Assembly: GCA_020055645.1 (NCBI GenBank)
Contig: CM034546.1
Span: 19,592,001-19,656,000 of the forward strand
Length of the DNA: 64,000 nucleotides
From: Tomocerus qinae
Taxonomy: Eukaryota > Arthropoda > Collembola > Entomobryomorpha > Tomoceridae
Direction: 5' to 3'
Shown: positions 35,447-46,914 of the stretch, piece by piece
Numbering within the stretch: the stretch's first letter is position 1
How the letters are laid out: every line of letters starts with the position of its first letter
The notes under the pieces: model-generated
What the model saw: the letters and a program-made list of their open reading frames with translations, nothing else
Told to the model about the DNA's origin: nothing
Database searches by the model: none
Translations under genes and position numbers: made by a program

Positions 35447-36260
35447 AAGTAGGAAATAAAAATATTTCAAGTAGGAAATAGAAATATTTCAAGTAGGAAA
35501 TAGAAATATTTCAAGTAGGAAATAGAAATATTTCAAGTAGGAAATAGAAATATTTCAAGTAGGAAATAAAAATATTTCAAGTAGGAAATAGAAATATTTC
35601 AAGTAGGAAATAGAAATATTTCAAGTAGGAAATAGAAATATTTCAAGTAGGAAATAGAAATATTTCAAGTAGGAAATAGAAATATTTCAAGTAGGAAATA
35701 GAAATATTTCAAGTAGGAAATAGAAATATTTCAAGTAGGAAATAGAAATATTTCAAGTAGGAAATAGAAATATTTCAAGTAGGAAATAGAAATATTTCAA
35801 GTAGGAAATAGAAATATTTCAAGTAGGAAATAGAAATATTTCAAGTAGGAAATAGAAATATTTCAAGTAGGAAATAGAAATATTTCAAGTAGGAAATAGA
35901 AATATTTCAAGTAGGAAATAGAAATATTTCAAGTAGGAAATAGAAATATTTCAAGTAGGAAATAAAAATATTTCAAGTAGGAAATAGAAATATTTCAAGT
36001 AGGAAATAGAAATATTTCAAGTAGGAAATAAAAATATTTCAAGTAGGAAATAGAAATATTTCAAGTAGGAAATAGAAATATTTCAAGTAGGAAATAGAAA
36101 TATATCAAGTAGGAAATAGAAATATTTCAAGTAGGAAATAGAAATATTTTAAGTAGGAAATAGAAATATTTCAAGTAGGAAATAGAAATACTTCAAGTAG
36201 GAAATAGAAATATTTTAAATAAGAAAAAGAAATATTTTAAGTGCGAAATAGAATTGTTTT
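35447..36260. repeat. 22-bp satellite array, about 37 units, upstream of receptor 2B
   Basis: Unit starts AAGTAGGAAATAGAAA and ends in ATTTC. Period 22 holds without interruption. Most units are identical; the common variant has AAATAAAAAT, and the last few units at the 3' edge decay (TTTTAAATAAG, AAGTGCGAAATAG). Each unit contains the palindrome GAAATATTTC. It ends about 100 bp before the TATA box of receptor 2B. Homologous short arrays are at 39492-39623 (receptor 2C) and one unit at 31721-31740 (receptor 2A). There are no unique spacers, so this is not a CRISPR array. Confidence 0.95.
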
Positions 36261-36299
36261 TATGTCTATTTGTTTTCTAATTTCCATGTGGACGACAAC

Positions 36300-36371
36300 G
36301 TAGTAGCTCATAGAAATATTTCCTTATTGAATCACTGTCTTGTTGAAACTTCCTCAAAACTGTGTATAAAA
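36300..36371 (+). promoter_or_regulatory. Core promoter of receptor 2B
   Basis: The block shared with 31801-31860 and 39640-39697: TTCCTTATTGAATC, CTTGTTGAAACTTCCT and GTATAAAAGCAG with TATAAAA at 36365-36371. About 390 bp of leader precede the ATG. Confidence 0.6.
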
Positions 36372-36763
36372 GCAGTGGTGTTGTGATTGAAATATTTAGC
36401 TGACCGAAATAAGAAAGTTTTGTCTAATTATCATAATCTTGTCTTCATAATAATATATCATTTTTGGTATATACTGTAAAATTGTAAGATATAATACCCA
36501 GCCAAAAACAAATTGCATATTGCAAATTATCGAATCATTATCTAGTATTTATCGTCGACATCAATCACAATCACACTATTTAGTAGTTCTCAATAAAAAT
36601 CAATTTACAATCACTAGAATTCTACAATTCGCTCACTCAAAAACAATTGATAATCATTAAAATCACAGGAAAGTTAGTATTATTTAAATTTGAACGTCAG
36701 TACTTTTGTTATTAGAAATAGCCCTTTAAAGTTAATTCATTGTTAAATTTCAATAACAAGGAA

Positions 36764-38149
36764 ATGGCTTCAACGGTGGCTTGGAGGGCGTTGGATAAAA
36801 GTATTCGATTTTCTATATTTCTGAAGTGCACACCATATGCATGGAATGGAAGAGCACTAAGTCAATGCAAAAGCAAATGGCAAATCTATTTTGTAAATAT
36901 TTTGGCAATTTTGGATTTAATTGTCCTATCATATGGCTCGTTACGACTGTTGAAAGAAATATTTATTAGGGATGAAAATTTCAAAGTGTACCAGATAATT
37001 ATGTACATCTTCTATATGTTATTATTAACGTCAACGTTTACTATTGCAGCGTTGGTTTTAATAGATCCAAAGGGAATGGCAGATGTGATAAACTCATTGA
37101 TTTTCCTTGATTCTAAATTAAAAGGTAATATTCTAGCTACTAAATATAATATATTCCTATACTAATACAAGAATTCATTTGAATACAATCCGAAGAAAGG
37201 CCTTAGCCTCTTTTGCTTTCTTCTACATTGCTCCTTGCACAGAAAAAAATTGAGAACAATGCATAAACTGGTACTATGGTAGCCGCTTTTGTACATCTTT
37301 ATATTTTGATTTGATCCTGTTGAATTAATTATTTTTACAGAATGGCAAAGAAAATTGTGTCAATCTAAATCAAGGAAAGAAAATGTTAAAATTTATGAAA
37401 AAGTTATGGACCAGCTAGTTCCAGTTGTGGTAGTTGGCAGCTTTTTAGGGGGTGCGTTATCTTTCATATCTCCATTAGATCCTATTCAGAGATTCATACT
37501 GGATCACCTTCCACATGTTTACGAGAACTACACTTTGATGGTTAAAATTGTCAGTTTCTTTGCCATATTTATATTTGGATGCTACATTTCTTCTCCCTTG
37601 GTTTTCATAACTACATGCGCCCTAATCTATACCAATGCCTATGGATATTGGCTGAGCATTTTAAATGGAGAAAACGACGATGTTTCTGCTACCGAATTGA
37701 TAAAGTTGCTGAGAAGAAGACCAGAATTATCAATGTTCCTATATCAAATGTTCACAATTAACGATTTTATGTTTAGCGAATTCTCAAAGTATGCACTTGC
37801 ACCTGTTTTAGGAGTAATTGGTTCTATGGCCCTTATTGCTAATTATGCAACAGTTAAATTATCAAGTCAAATTCCAATGCCTGGATATTTGCTAATGCCT
37901 TTATATTCAGTATTGTTTTACGTGGTTTGTGGATTATTTCTGCGTGCGGCATATTCCTTTAGAGAAGAGTCAGAAAAGTGTATGAATGTATACAGATTTC
38001 ATCAGAATGAATACGTCCGAAAGAAATCAAAATCATTAAAACCACTAGGCCTACGGGCGGATAATATGTTCTCACTAAATAAGAGTTCGGTCACGCAATA
38101 TTTTCAGCTTGTTACCGAAAAGTCTATAGATTTAATTATGACTATATAA
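36764..38149 (+). CDS. Chemoreceptor-like multi-span membrane protein, family 2 member B (intact)
   Basis: Exons 36764-37124 and 37341-38149 (361 and 809 nt) give 389 residues. I start at MASTVAWRALDKS because this ATG is shared by all copies; an in-frame ATG at 36740 is not. Exon 1 has two hydrophobic spans (VNILAILDLIVLSYGSL, IIMYIFYMLLLTSTFTIA) and ends LDSKLKG, a phase-1 junction. Exon 2 carries further spans around VPVVVVGSFLGGALSFIS, VSFFAIFIFGCYISSPLV, LGVIGSMALIANYA and YLLMPLYSVLFYVVCGLF, a basic loop RRRPELSMFLYQMF, and a tail LKPLGLRADNMFSLNKSSVT followed by the helix YFQLVTEKSIDLIMTI. That tail is laid out like the final loop and helix of arthropod gustatory/odorant receptors. AATAAA follows the stop at 38157-38162. 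Ligand unknown. Confidence 0.75.
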
Positions 38150-38364
38150 ATGCTTGAATAAATATGTAATGATATGCTTCTATAAATGTCTCAACCGTCC
38201 ATGATTTTAGTTAAGCAATAAACTACACATCACAATTTAAAATAAAGTTTTTTATCAGTAAATATTGAAACCTAAGATAAGTTGCATAGCACTACCTATG
38301 CACTTGAATGGGACCAAAGAATATATATATACAGAATTTCTAATTACTATAGTACACAGTACAC

Positions 38365-39396
38365 CAGGGTTACCAGATTTTCTTCGACGAATTTAAGTAT
38401 ACTGGCCAACAACAGCCATTTATCAACCTGCGCCCTTCGGGTGCGTCTTGGTATATGCTATCAAATGTCATATATCCGTATGTTGCGTTATCATATGAGC
38501 GCAAGAAACAAATAACGGTTTTTTGTTGAAAAATAAGCAAAAAGAAGTAAATTCTGTATCTTGAAATAAATATTCTTGCATATTACTTCATATATGAAGG
38601 ATGAAATGATTCGCGCGAGAAAGTTTTGAAAATCAACTTCAAAACTGATCAATTAAGACTGAATTTTGAGTAATTTAATTTAGTTTTAACGGTTTAGTGA
38701 CATTGTTGAGGAAGAGAGGTTTGTTATTTATACCCCACTGTAATGGATTTCCTTCGAAATCGGAAGACAAATTTGACTATTAAACTGGCTTTAAAGACAA
38801 AAAATATTTAAATTCACGAGAAGTATTTTGTAAGTCAACATATCTGATCTATAACAAAGTGTGTTCTAATATTAAAGGATTTCAAGTTATTTCACTGTTT
38901 TGTATTTTAGCTGTATTACTAAGAATATTTACTACTGATACTTGATACTTGCTTTATTAACATGTCAAAATGTACAATCAGTCGAAACAAAGTTAATCGA
39001 ACAGAATCAGCATTTCTAACACAGTTAGCCGCTGCTCTAACACCCCAGACATGACTAACTAACACCCCAGATTACTTTCAAATGATTTGGTTGCAACCAC
39101 CAATTACTAACAATAATTAAAATATTTATTGGAGAAGACCGATCATGCACCTTTCATCTTTTTTTTCACTGATCCACTCATATTTTTGAAATAACAACTA
39201 ACAATTTTATGACAATGCGATATGTGTAGACAAACAATAAATTATAAATGCTCTTAGCAACAAGCTGATTTAATTATATTTAAGTATAATTTAAGTATTT
39301 TAAAATACTTGCAAGTATTTTAAAATACTTGCAAGTATTTTAAGTATAGGGCCCAATAGTATTATACTTGCCATTTAAGTATACCTGGTAACCCTG
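38365..39396. mobile_element. Non-autonomous hAT element
   Basis: CAGGGTTACCAG and CTGGTAACCCTG termini with an exact 8-bp target duplication CAGTACAC at 38357-38364 and 39397-39404. AAGTATTTTAAAATACTTGC palindromic repeats lie near the right end. No transposase frame in 1032 bp. Confidence 0.92.
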
Positions 39397-39491
39397 CAGT
39401 ACACCTAATACACTTAAAATAGTGTTTATTAACAGAGAAAATTAATTACAAAAAATCATCATGTCTTTTCCTGCATTTATATGAATATTTT

Positions 39492-39623
39492 AAGTAGGAA
39501 ATAGAAATATTTTAAGTGGGAAATCGAAATATTTGAAGTAGGAAATAGAAGTATTTTAAGTAGGAAATAGAAATATTTGAAGTAGGAAATACAAATATTT
39601 TAGTTAGGAAATATAAATTTCCT
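39492..39623. repeat. Short 22-bp array upstream of receptor 2C
   Basis: About six diverged units of the same 22-bp repeat as at 35447-36260, ending about 70 bp before the TATA box. Confidence 0.9.
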
Positions 39624-39639
39624 ACTGATATAATTACAG

Positions 39640-39697
39640 AAATTTCTATATTGAATCGAACTTCCTTGTTGAAACTTCCTTAAAACTTCGTATAAAA
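39640..39697 (+). promoter_or_regulatory. Core promoter of receptor 2C
   Basis: Conserved block TTGAATCGAACTTCCTTG, then GAAACTTCCTTAAAACTTCG and TATAAAA at 39691-39697. Confidence 0.6.
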
Positions 39698-40139
39698 GCA
39701 GAAATGCGACGAATGAAAACCTTACTTGACCGAAATAAGAAAAATCTATTTAATCATCAGCATGGTTTCGATTGGGAAATGAAAGAAGTGGGACAATTCC
39801 CAAAATCAAGTGAGAGATAGACCCTAATTCCGCAAAATGGCGACACTCATATCCCACTATTTCCCAAAATGGTGAGAATTCCCGGTGTCCAACAAAATTT
39901 GCTGGGAAATGGGAATATCCGAAACCATGATTATCAGTATTGTGAGATATACCCATACCTACTGAAAATTAACATACCATAACCGAATATTTGTCTTTAA
40001 TCATATCATAGTGTTACATAATCTGGTCACACAAGAATATTTGAGGATCAAAATAGTCATATAGAAGAAAAATCAGTAATTTGGTCATTTAAAATAGCCT
40101 TTTAAAGTTAGGCCAAGTTTAAACTTAATTCACACACAA

Positions 40140-42535
40140 ATGGCTTCAACGGTGGCTTGGAGAGCGTTGGATAAAAGTATTCGATTTTCTATGTTTCTGA
40201 AGTGCACACCATATGCATGGAATGGAAGAGCACTAAGTCCATGCAAAAGCAAATGGCAAATCTATTTTGTAAATATTTTGGCCATTTTTGATTTAAGTGT
40301 CCTGTCATATGGCTCGTTACGACTGTTGAAAGAAATATTTATTAGGGATGAAAATTTCAAAGTGTACCAGATGATTATGTACATCTTCTATATGTTATTA
40401 TTAACGTTAACGTTTATTATTGCAGCGTTGGTTTTAATAGATCCAAAGGGAAGGGCAGATGTGATAAACTCATTGATTTTCCTTGATTCTAAATTAAAAG
40501 GTAATAATATTCTAACTACTAAAATATAATATTCATATACTTTTACAAGCACGTATCCAGTAGGAGGCGGGGGGCGCAGCGCCTCCCTAAATCTGAGAAA
40601 ATAAGTCGGTCTTTTCCCAAACAGGCCAAAACGTGAAAAAGTTTTTGCGCTTTGCGCGAATATGTATTCTTTTTGACATCATTTTTGGTTGCTGCCCCCT
40701 TTGATCAAATTTCTGAATACATGTCTGTACTATTATAAAAATACATTTTAATACTATGCAATCAGCCATTTAACACAGTGTTTCCAGGAAGGTTTTCACC
40801 GGAAATGAGTACATTTTTTAATTACTATACTCAATTAGATTGTCAATATTTTCAGATTGAAAAAAATCTCATTCCAAATAATAAGATTGATCTACTTAAA
40901 ATTTTTTCCGGCACGTACAACGGATGATACTGCCTTACAAAAATGTAAAATTCCTATACTCCTATGTTAAATGTAAAAGTTCTGAAATCTTTAAAGCTCT
41001 CCACCCTTCACAGTGTCGCCATTACCGTATTTTCCAGAAATTTGGTTTAATATGGTTTTATTTTATTGAAACCAATCTTTAAAAAAATCGTAAGTAGTCC
41101 AAACATATTATTTAGATTGAATAGGTTAAATCCCAGTTTGAAAATACTGAATATCTGATTGATATTTTTAAGTAATAAATGTGCTCATTTCCGCTATTGA
41201 CTGTAATGGCGATACTGCATGTGCCCTTCCCCATTAAGACTGTGGCCAAAAACTTACCAATTATGCGCAGAAATTTTCAAAAATTTTTCCTCTGCCCAAT
41301 CAGGAGATTTTGCTAGCCCAAGAAAGCGAGTTTATAGAACCCTAAAGTCTCTGTCAGTTTGTTAGCGTGATAACTTTCTAACACATAGACGTATTTGGAC
41401 AAAACTTATGAAAGCCATAGCTAATCGGCCCGTGATGAACTGTATTAAATTTGGGTCAAATCAGCTCTTTGGTTGTCCGATTGTGTTAGCTTTCCCCTAT
41501 TACCACAACGGGCGATGGGTCTTAGTCTTGAACCTAAGGTTTTAGAAAAATCAAAAATATTTTTGTTTTAATTTTAAAACACAATTTCATACAACTAAAG
41601 GTTAAAAATATTGATTTTAATAAATTAAACCATATTTAACGAAATGTAGAAAGCAAAAAAATGGTCAAGCCGCTTTTGTACGCCTTTATATTTTGATATC
41701 ATCCAGTGGAATTATTTTATTTGCAGAATGGCAAAGAAAATTGTGTCAATCTAAATCAAGGAAAGAAAATGTTCAGATTTATGAAAAAGTTATGGATCAG
41801 CTTGTACCCGTCGCAGTGGTGTGCTCCTTTTTAGGGGCTGCTTTATCTTTGATATCTCCTTTAGATCCTATCCAGAGATTCATTCTGGATCATCTACCAC
41901 ATGTTTATGAGAATTACACTTTGATGGTTAAAGTTGTCAGCTTCTTTGCTATATTTATATGTGGATGCTACCTGTCTTCTCCTATGGCTTTCATAACTAC
42001 ATGCGCCCTAATCTATGCCAATGCCTATGGATATTGGCTGAGCATTTTAAATGGAGAAAATGACGATGTATCTGCCACCGAATTGATAAAGTTGCTGAGA
42101 AGAAGACCAGAATTATCAATGTTGCTATATCAAATGTTCACAATTAACGATTTTATGCTTAGCGAATTTTCAAAATATGCACTTGCACCTATTTTAGGAT
42201 CATTTGGTACGATGGCCCTTATTACTAATTATGCAACAGTTAAATTATCAAGCCAAATTCCAATGCCGGGATATTTGCTAATGCCACTGTATTCAACTTT
42301 ATTTTACGTGGTTTGTGGATTATTTCTGCGGGCAGCATATTTATTTAGTGAAGAGTCAGAAAAGTGTGTGAATGTATACAGATTTCATCAGAATGCATAC
42401 GTCCGGAAGAAATCCAAATCGCTAAAGCCGCTCGGCCTACGGGCGGATAATATGTTCTCACTAAATAAAAGTTCGGTCACACAATATTTCCAGCTTGTCA
42501 CCGAAAAGTCTATAGATTTAATTATTACTATATAA
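40140..42535 (+). CDS. Chemoreceptor-like multi-span membrane protein, family 2 member C (intact)
   Basis: Exons 40140-40500 and 41727-42535 have exactly the lengths of member B and give 389 residues. Protein identity to B is high by eye, with changes such as MFLKCTPYAWNGRALSPCKS, LIFLDSKLKG, VPVAVVCSFLGAALSLIS, CVNVYRFHQNAYVRKK and the same tail LRADNMFSLNKSSVTQYFQL with VTEKSIDLIITI. The intron is 1.2 kb, against 0.2 kb in B, and holds a 177-bp MITE and other repetitive DNA. The 3' part of this gene and its downstream DNA were copied to 59690 onward. Role as for member B. Confidence 0.75.
40549..40725. mobile_element. Short MITE, CACGTATCC ends, copy 2
   Basis: GCACGTATCCAGTAGGAGGC at the left and a decayed TGAATACATGTC at the right, sharing internal phrases with 33934-34107. 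It lies in the intron of receptor 2C. A GC-rich GCGCAGCGC phrase near its left end recalls the GCGCGTAGCGC phrase at 49840. Confidence 0.6.
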
Positions 42536-45500
42536 ATGCTTGAATAAACATATTTTAATATGCTTCTGAAAATATCTCAGTCGTCCATGATTTTAGTTAA
42601 GCTATAAATTACACATTAAAAAATAAAGTTTTTTAATAGTAAATAATAAAACCTAAGATAAGTAAACATACATAGCACGACCTACCATATGCACTTGGAT
42701 GGAAGAAAAGAATAAACAGAATTTCTAATTACTAAAGCTCCACTATAAAATGTCTTTTAGCAACCTCCTATATTGGAAGGTATGGGCCCCAGAAATAAGC
42801 TTGATATAAAATCTGTTGTGTAGCTTCTCTAAATTTTCTTTTATTAGTATTAAGTATATAAAAACTTGTATGGATATCTCCGTGAAAAACACAAACAATA
42901 AGCCAGATCTCAATTAAATGTATATATTTTGAATTGATAATACATTCTAAATCATAGGAATAATAAGGAAGTACACCTAAAACACTTAAAATAGTGTTTA
43001 TTAACAGAGTAAATTAATTAGGAGGAATCATCACGCTAATTCAATTTTTTCCTGTTCAGGAGGAACCTCTGCTTGCTTCTTGTGGGTACGCATGTGAACA
43101 TGCAAATAATTCCAGATTGGAAATCTTTTATGACAAACTTTGCATTTTCTTTTGCAAAGGCTTTTTTCCATCTGAATGACAAATTTGTTCATGCCGTTTC
43201 AATTCGTTACTGTCTGAAAATTTCTTGCTACATTTTTTGCAAGGAAAAGGTCTCTCATTCCTGTGGATCTTTCGGATGTGATTTTTGAGCTGTTTAACTG
43301 TTTTGAATGATTTTCCACATTCTTCGCATAATTCGTGTTTCTCTTCTTTATGAATCAGTAAATGAGCTTTCAAGAGGCTCTGGAAATCGAAACCTCGATT
43401 GCAAACTGGGCAAAAATATTTATGCTGTCCTAAATGCATACTTCTAACATGAGTTTTTAAATTCCATGGAGTTTCAAATATTTTCTCACAATATTCACAC
43501 TTAAAGGGTTCAAGGCCCAGCTGTTCGTAATGTTTACCTCGCTGATGAGACTTTAGCTGTTTGATATTTCTGAAGGTTTTCCCACAAAAGTCACAAACAT
43601 AGGGTCTCAGTTTAAGATGTGTATTGATATGGTCTTGCATGTAACATTTTGTAGTTTCAAACGGGCAGTGAGGACATGGATAGACCTTCTTATATATATT
43701 ACTGTAATACTTTACTTTAAATACTCTGGGATGCTCTTTTTCATAGTGAGATTTCAAATCTTGCCGAAAGGGGAAACTTTCATTGCATTCAGTGCAAGTC
43801 TTATCGTCGGTTGTTTCAAATATTTTAAGTTGACTATCAGGGTGTTTTCTTTTACAGTGCTTTTTCAAAGTTTTCAAGCAAACATACTTGATTCCACATA
43901 TTTCACAAGCGACAGTGTCTTTGGTCGATTGGTTACGTGGAAAAATTTTGTCGCATTCTTCCCGGTGATACGTTTTGCAATGCGTCCGCAGACTATTTTG
44001 CGATTTAAAAATACTCTTAACACATATTGGACATGTAAGTTTTTCAGCTTCGTTGTGATATTTTTCTATGTGTATTTTCATATGATATTCATTAACAATT
44101 TTCGCACTGCATTTGTTGCAAGACAGTGGTAGTACGCCATGAACATTTAAGTAATGTTCTGTGCGATTGTAGACATTTGCATAGGACTTTGGACAACTTT
44201 CACATATTAATCTTTTGTCAGTTAAATTGTAACCTTCAGTTGTGTTCAAGTTTGACGAAGAAACTTCATTAGGAATCGAGCGTAACCCTAATTCAGAAAA
44301 TAAATTATAAATAAATTCAGATTAGAACCTAAAACATTTATATAAATGGTCAAAACAGAATGTAGAAACATAAGTAGTGTAATTTTTCTTACTTTGATAT
44401 TTAAGTGAAGGTGTTTCTGGTTGAGACTCAATCTGTCGATTCTTGACTTGTAAAAAGATCGTTTTCAGCAGACGGATTTGGGTTATTGTGTTTGCTAATT
44501 TGGGTCGCCAGGTTAGTCTTGCTTGAAATTTCGCCAAACATTTCCTCGTAATCTTCACGATGATAATTTCTACAGTGTGCCTTCATGATTTTTTCACTTA
44601 CAAATAGTTTTCCACACTTTTTACAAGGTACGGTTTTTTTCGGAGGAAAAATATCTTCGAATTCCTCCGGATGATCGTTTCTGCAGTGTACCCGTAAAGT
44701 TTTTTTATGCGCAAAAATTTTGCCAGGGCATATTGGGCATAAAACCTTACGAGAGTTGTTGTCGTGATGTGCTTCATTGGATTTCCATAATTTATTTTTA
44801 TTGCATTTTCTGGGGGATTTTTGCCGCTCTTCAGGCAAGTTATCTGAACAAATATTGTTTTTCTCAGAAAAATCGGGATCGTCAAAATCTTTATCTACTA
44901 AAACAACAAATACCTTTTATAATTTTTCTTCTAAAATTACTAAAAACAGAGTATATTTAATTAAGTGCAATCTTTTTGTGTTAAAATTGTGTTTAGGTAC
45001 AAGAATAATGAAAAAAATAAATTAATTGTTTTACCTGTACTCGAGTTATTTCCACTGTTATTATTAAGTGTGAAGGGTAGATTTGCATCTGATTCCAGTA
45101 AAGAAAAGCTATTTTCTGGAATTTCTCCATTTTTGTCTGTCTGAATATCTACATTTTTAACCTCCGATTCAATTGATAGATCAACATTTTTGTTCGGCTT
45201 ATCCAAAATAGTTAGGTTTTTGTTGTGTTTTTTCAAGTGCATTTGAAGGTAATCCTCTTTATATGCTTTGAAGGGACAATGAGAACACGATAATAATCTT
45301 TTCTTTCTCTGATCGTAGTAACGTAACTTAAAGTCTTTCGGGTGTTCTTTTTGATAATGTTCCTTCAAACGTATTTTGTTTGCGAACTTAGCATCGCATT
45401 TATCACAAGTGTCGCTACGTATGTTTTTAAACATTTCAGAATAGCATTCAGCATGATATTTTTTGCAATGAAGTCGTAAACTTCCAAGGTGAGCAAATAT

Positions 45501-46800
45501 TTTTCCACATTTTTTGCAATCTAAGGAGTTTTCCAAAGTAGCAATGTTACGTATTTTATTTTTTCGAGGAAACATGTCGAAGTATTCTTCCTTATGCTTT
45601 CTTCTGCAATGGTGGCGCAAAGTTATTTCATTGAGGAAAGTTTTCATTGGGCATTTCGGACAGGAGACGGTGTGAGTTCTTTTATGGAATATTTCATTAT
45701 GCTTCTTCAATTCGTTATCGTTTAACAATTTTTTACCACATTTTTGGCAAGAAATTGGCAACTCTCCGTGGGCAGTGATAAAATGTTCTTTCAATGAATG
45801 AATCCTTTTGTATGTGCGCATACATTTTTCGCATTTGAAATTTCCTTTTCCTTTAAAATCGGCCACATATTCCGTTTCTTCGGGATCTTCAGAATTTGAA
45901 ACATTTTCTTCTCCAGAAGAGGCCAAACTTTTGTCCGCATTAACTGATGACAGAAAAGGCATGAAATTAATTAGGGAGATTGAATTATGACAATTTTAAG
46001 CAAAAATCGATTAAAAGAAATAAATTTACCGTAATTTTTACTTTTTACACATTTTTTTTATGCGACTAGAAAATCTTCGATTGTAAAGCTGTGATTCAAA
46101 GATTTTTGTATCTAAATCCATGAGTGGGTCCGTTTCGTCTTCTTCAGAAGTTGAATCCTCTTGAAAAAATAATGAACATTCATATTCATTGCCAAGTACT
46201 TCTTCATTTTCAACCTTAACTTCCCTATCTGATAGGGAATTTTCCAAGTTAGCGTCACCTGTCCAAAAGTACAAAACGATCAATATTTCTCAGTCGTAAT
46301 TTATAACAACTAATAAAAGAAATCAAAACCGCCTTACCTTTGTAATCATAGCTTTTCGTAAAACAATCTCGAATTATTTCTGTGGCTCCCCGTCTAGAAG
46401 AATTTTTCTCTATTTCTTCAAGTATCTGTTGATTATTTTCAGAAGACTGAACAGCTGTTTTCAATTCTTCTTGTAACGCACCAAATTGTTTTTTAAGCAG
46501 TGTAATCTGATCAAATACGCATTTAGCTCTCTTTACCAAAAACGAGCAGGAATTGCACCAATCAACCCATTCACTAGGATTTCCATATTCTTCCAAAAGC
46601 TGTAGACATATATCTTGAGGTGTTTCAAAAAATTCCCGCAGTAAAAATATGACAGTAAGTTGTTGATTTAAAACTGTATCTTTCCCGAAATTGCTGAATT
46701 CTAAATAAAATGTAAACCATATTAAATGTCAAATCTAAAAGAATAACATTATATCATTGACTAACTACATTTTCATGTTTTAAGGTTATTTTTATATTAC
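42310..46800. repeat. Segmental duplication, copy A (partner 59690-63801)
   Basis: From inside the last exon of receptor 2C through the zinc-finger gene to its intron 1, the sequence matches 59690-63801 at high identity. Copy B lacks about 42402-42826. The right edge in B coincides with a transposon terminus at 63802. Confidence 0.9.
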
Positions 46801-46914
46801 TAAAATTAAGTGAAGGAAATTAAACATTTGGTTATATCAAAACTTACTGTTAATATTTGCATTGTGTCCACTCGTGGTTGTTGTGTAACATATTATACAC
46901 CTTTTAACTTCCAT
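43128..46914 (-). pseudogene. ZAD-type C2H2 zinc-finger gene, copy A, truncated by a frameshift
   Basis: Exons: 46914-46848, 46700-46338, 46258-46049, 45943-45035, 44897-44393, 44287-43128. Exons 1-2 encode a ZAD-like N terminus with two Cys pairs (MEVKRCIICYT and DWCNSCSF) about 60 residues apart, the insect-type dimerisation domain. Exon 3 is acidic. Exon 4 encodes six C2H2 fingers, exon 5 two and exon 6 eleven. Exons 1-4 splice in phase; exon 3 needs the donor ATGT|GTAAAA. Exon 5 lacks 14 bp present in copy B, between ACAGAT and GAGTCTC, so it stops at 44428 and the eleven fingers of exon 6 are out of frame. It also lacks 30 bp in frame (ten residues before VPCKKCGK). It may still make an eight-finger protein. 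Predicted role: sequence-specific nuclear DNA-binding regulator. Confidence 0.8.

Noticed and set aside
35447-36260. CRISPR-like array
   Set aside because: The repeat is continuous with period 22 and has no unique spacers; the host is a eukaryote.
43617-44132. 171-codon plus-strand frame
   Set aside because: Antisense shadow of zinc-finger exon 6; the minus strand has regular C2H2 spacing. The same applies to 60572-61087.
46038-46060. Frameshift at exon 3/4 of zinc-finger copy A
   Set aside because: A donor at ATGT|GTAAAA (exon end 46049) gives the correct phase, so a lesion is not required here.
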